A stretch of DNA of 38,987 nucleotides from a virus. Made by a program: the position numbers and the translations under genes. Position 1 is the first letter of the stretch. Every line of letters begins with the position of its first letter. The stretch is taken from positions 1 to 38,987 of the IMG/VR virus record IMGVR_UViG_3300047328_000099; one strand, written 5' to 3'. Below are positions 38,441 to 38,987 of the stretch, in pieces. Below the pieces are notes generated by a model. The model was not told the DNA's origin, made no database searches, and was given only the letters and a program-made list of their open reading frames with translations.

Positions 38441-38706
38441 GGTTGCGGCCCGATGCGCAGGCAGTAATCGATCGCGGACTGCGCAGCCTTGGCCAGCGCC
38501 TCAGCCTCTGTCGCGCCCGCACCGCCCCAGCGCGGCGTCGCGCCGATCGGCTTCCAGTTCGCATCGAAATAGCCCGCCTGTACTTCGGCCTGCCAGGTGC
38601 CGTCATCGCGCCGGGCAGTGCGACATCGATAGCGCCACGGCCACCGCCAGCCTGGATCAGCGGCCATGGCATCGAGCGCCGCGATAGGATCGGTCAGGGT
38701 TCCCAC
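38437..38706 (-). CDS. Hypothetical protein at the right end, 89 aa
   Basis: GTG start at 38706, overlapping the HTH gene by 13 bp. Compact alpha/beta: WRWPWRYRCRTARRDDGTWQ, FDANWKPIGATPRWGG, then helix EAEALAKAAQSAIDYCLRI. It resembles small dsRBD-like/HicB-like proteins in secondary structure only. Function unknown. Confidence 0.6.
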   Translation of the reverse strand: MGTLTDPIAALDAMAADPGWRWPWRYRCRTARRDDGTWQAEVQAGYFDANWKPIGATPRWGGAGATEAEALAKAAQSAIDYCLRIGPQP

Positions 38707-38930
38707 AAATCACGCCCACCCAGCACGCGCTCGCTGACGCGGAAATACTGCGCCAGTTTCAGGCGATCGTCCTCGTGCAGCCGTTGCGGCGTGCCGCGAT
38801 AGATGAACTGGTGCAGATAGGCATCATTGCGCCCGATCATGCGCGACAGGCTGGCCAGGCTTTCGCCGTACCGACCGACCAGATCGGCCAGGGTACGGCG
38901 GGCATCGTCGGGTGCGGACTGGGTGATCAT
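38694..38930 (-). CDS. HTH regulator resembling the N-terminus of S24 repressors
   Basis: 78 aa from ATG 38930; the frame is also open to the window edge, so a longer version starting outside cannot be excluded. RYGESLASLSRMIGRNDAYL, then HQFIYRGTPQRLHEDDRLKL and AQYFRVSERVLGG, match the DNA-binding half of sphingomonad S24/LexA-like repressors. It stops where the peptidase domain would begin. It is either a stand-alone regulator or a truncated repressor. Leftward, with two small coupled genes downstream. Confidence 0.72.
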   Translation of the reverse strand: MITQSAPDDARRTLADLVGRYGESLASLSRMIGRNDAYLHQFIYRGTPQRLHEDDRLKLAQYFRVSERVLGGRDLWEP

Positions 38931-38987
38931 GCGGCGATCATTGCCGGATCGGCGGCTGTAGGAAAGCCCCGTCTGTGGCGAACACAC

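Noticed and set aside
1-38987. tRNA, rRNA or insertion sequence within the window
   Set aside because: No transposase-like protein, no cloverleaf-compatible stretch and no rRNA segment was noticed; a tRNA attachment site, if any, lies outside.

Overview
The window is an almost complete lambda-like temperate siphophage integrated in, or isolated from, a high-GC alphaproteobacterium. A sphingomonad (Sphingomonas, Sphingobium, Novosphingobium) is the likeliest host. This rests on the GC-rich codon use, the style of the immunity repressor, the 'MGHNGGPP' tag, and the combination of GpA-type terminase, gpW, lambda-type portal and fused protease/capsid. The host assignment is inference; no rRNA, tRNA or host housekeeping gene lies in the window.

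Layout. (1) 1-4360, leftward early operon: tyrosine integrase, AlpA-like excisionase, zinc-ribbon protein, C5-methyltransferase-like protein, a DUF4326 protein and several small phage proteins. Most are joined by 4-bp ATGA overlaps. (2) 4361-5675, immunity region: an exported protein on the + strand (a probable moron), a leftward XRE-type repressor, and a switch region with a 17-bp palindromic operator. A sister operator lies in front of the leftward operon. (3) 5676-12039, rightward early operon: Cro-like protein, small Cys-rich proteins, a CII-like regulator, a winged-helix protein, a DUF5131 (Gp37/Gp68) three-Cys protein and an MT-A70 methyltransferase. It is interrupted by an inverted gene (6265-6648) and a leftward hicAB toxin-antitoxin pair (10809-11471). 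(4) 12171-15740, replication: DnaG-like primase and an SF3 helicase, followed by a 245-bp non-coding block with seven copies of a 12-bp motif, a candidate origin or control region. (5) 15748-27201, packaging and head/neck: DUF6362 protein, Nu1-like and GpA terminase subunits, gpW, portal, protease/capsid fusion, cement protein, connector and tail-terminator proteins, tail tube, and a lambda G/GT-like pair joined by a canonical -1 slippery heptamer. (6) 27269-36174, tail: a 1424-aa tape measure with an embedded CHAP-like domain, distal tail proteins, and a fibre ending in an S74-type self-cleaving chaperone. (7) 36174-38348, lysis: small membrane protein, GH108 muramidase, holin-like protein, HNH protein, and nested Rz/Rz1 spanins. 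(8) 38345-38987, a short leftward cluster with a second HTH regulator at the window edge.

How it works together. Lysogeny would be held by the 105-aa repressor acting at the GTTTAG-N5-CTAAAC sites on both early promoters. Induction would release xis/int on the left and Cro-like, regulatory and replication genes on the right. The late block then builds a lambda-type particle and lyses the host with a GH108, holin and spanin set. The items most worth a second look are the repeat block at 15491-15735, the paired operators and apparently leaderless immunity transcripts, the -1 frameshift at 26241, the trinucleotide-rich repeat shared by two overlapping genes near 3137-3262, and the accessory genes (exported protein, inverted gene, hicAB, three-Cys protein plus MT-A70).
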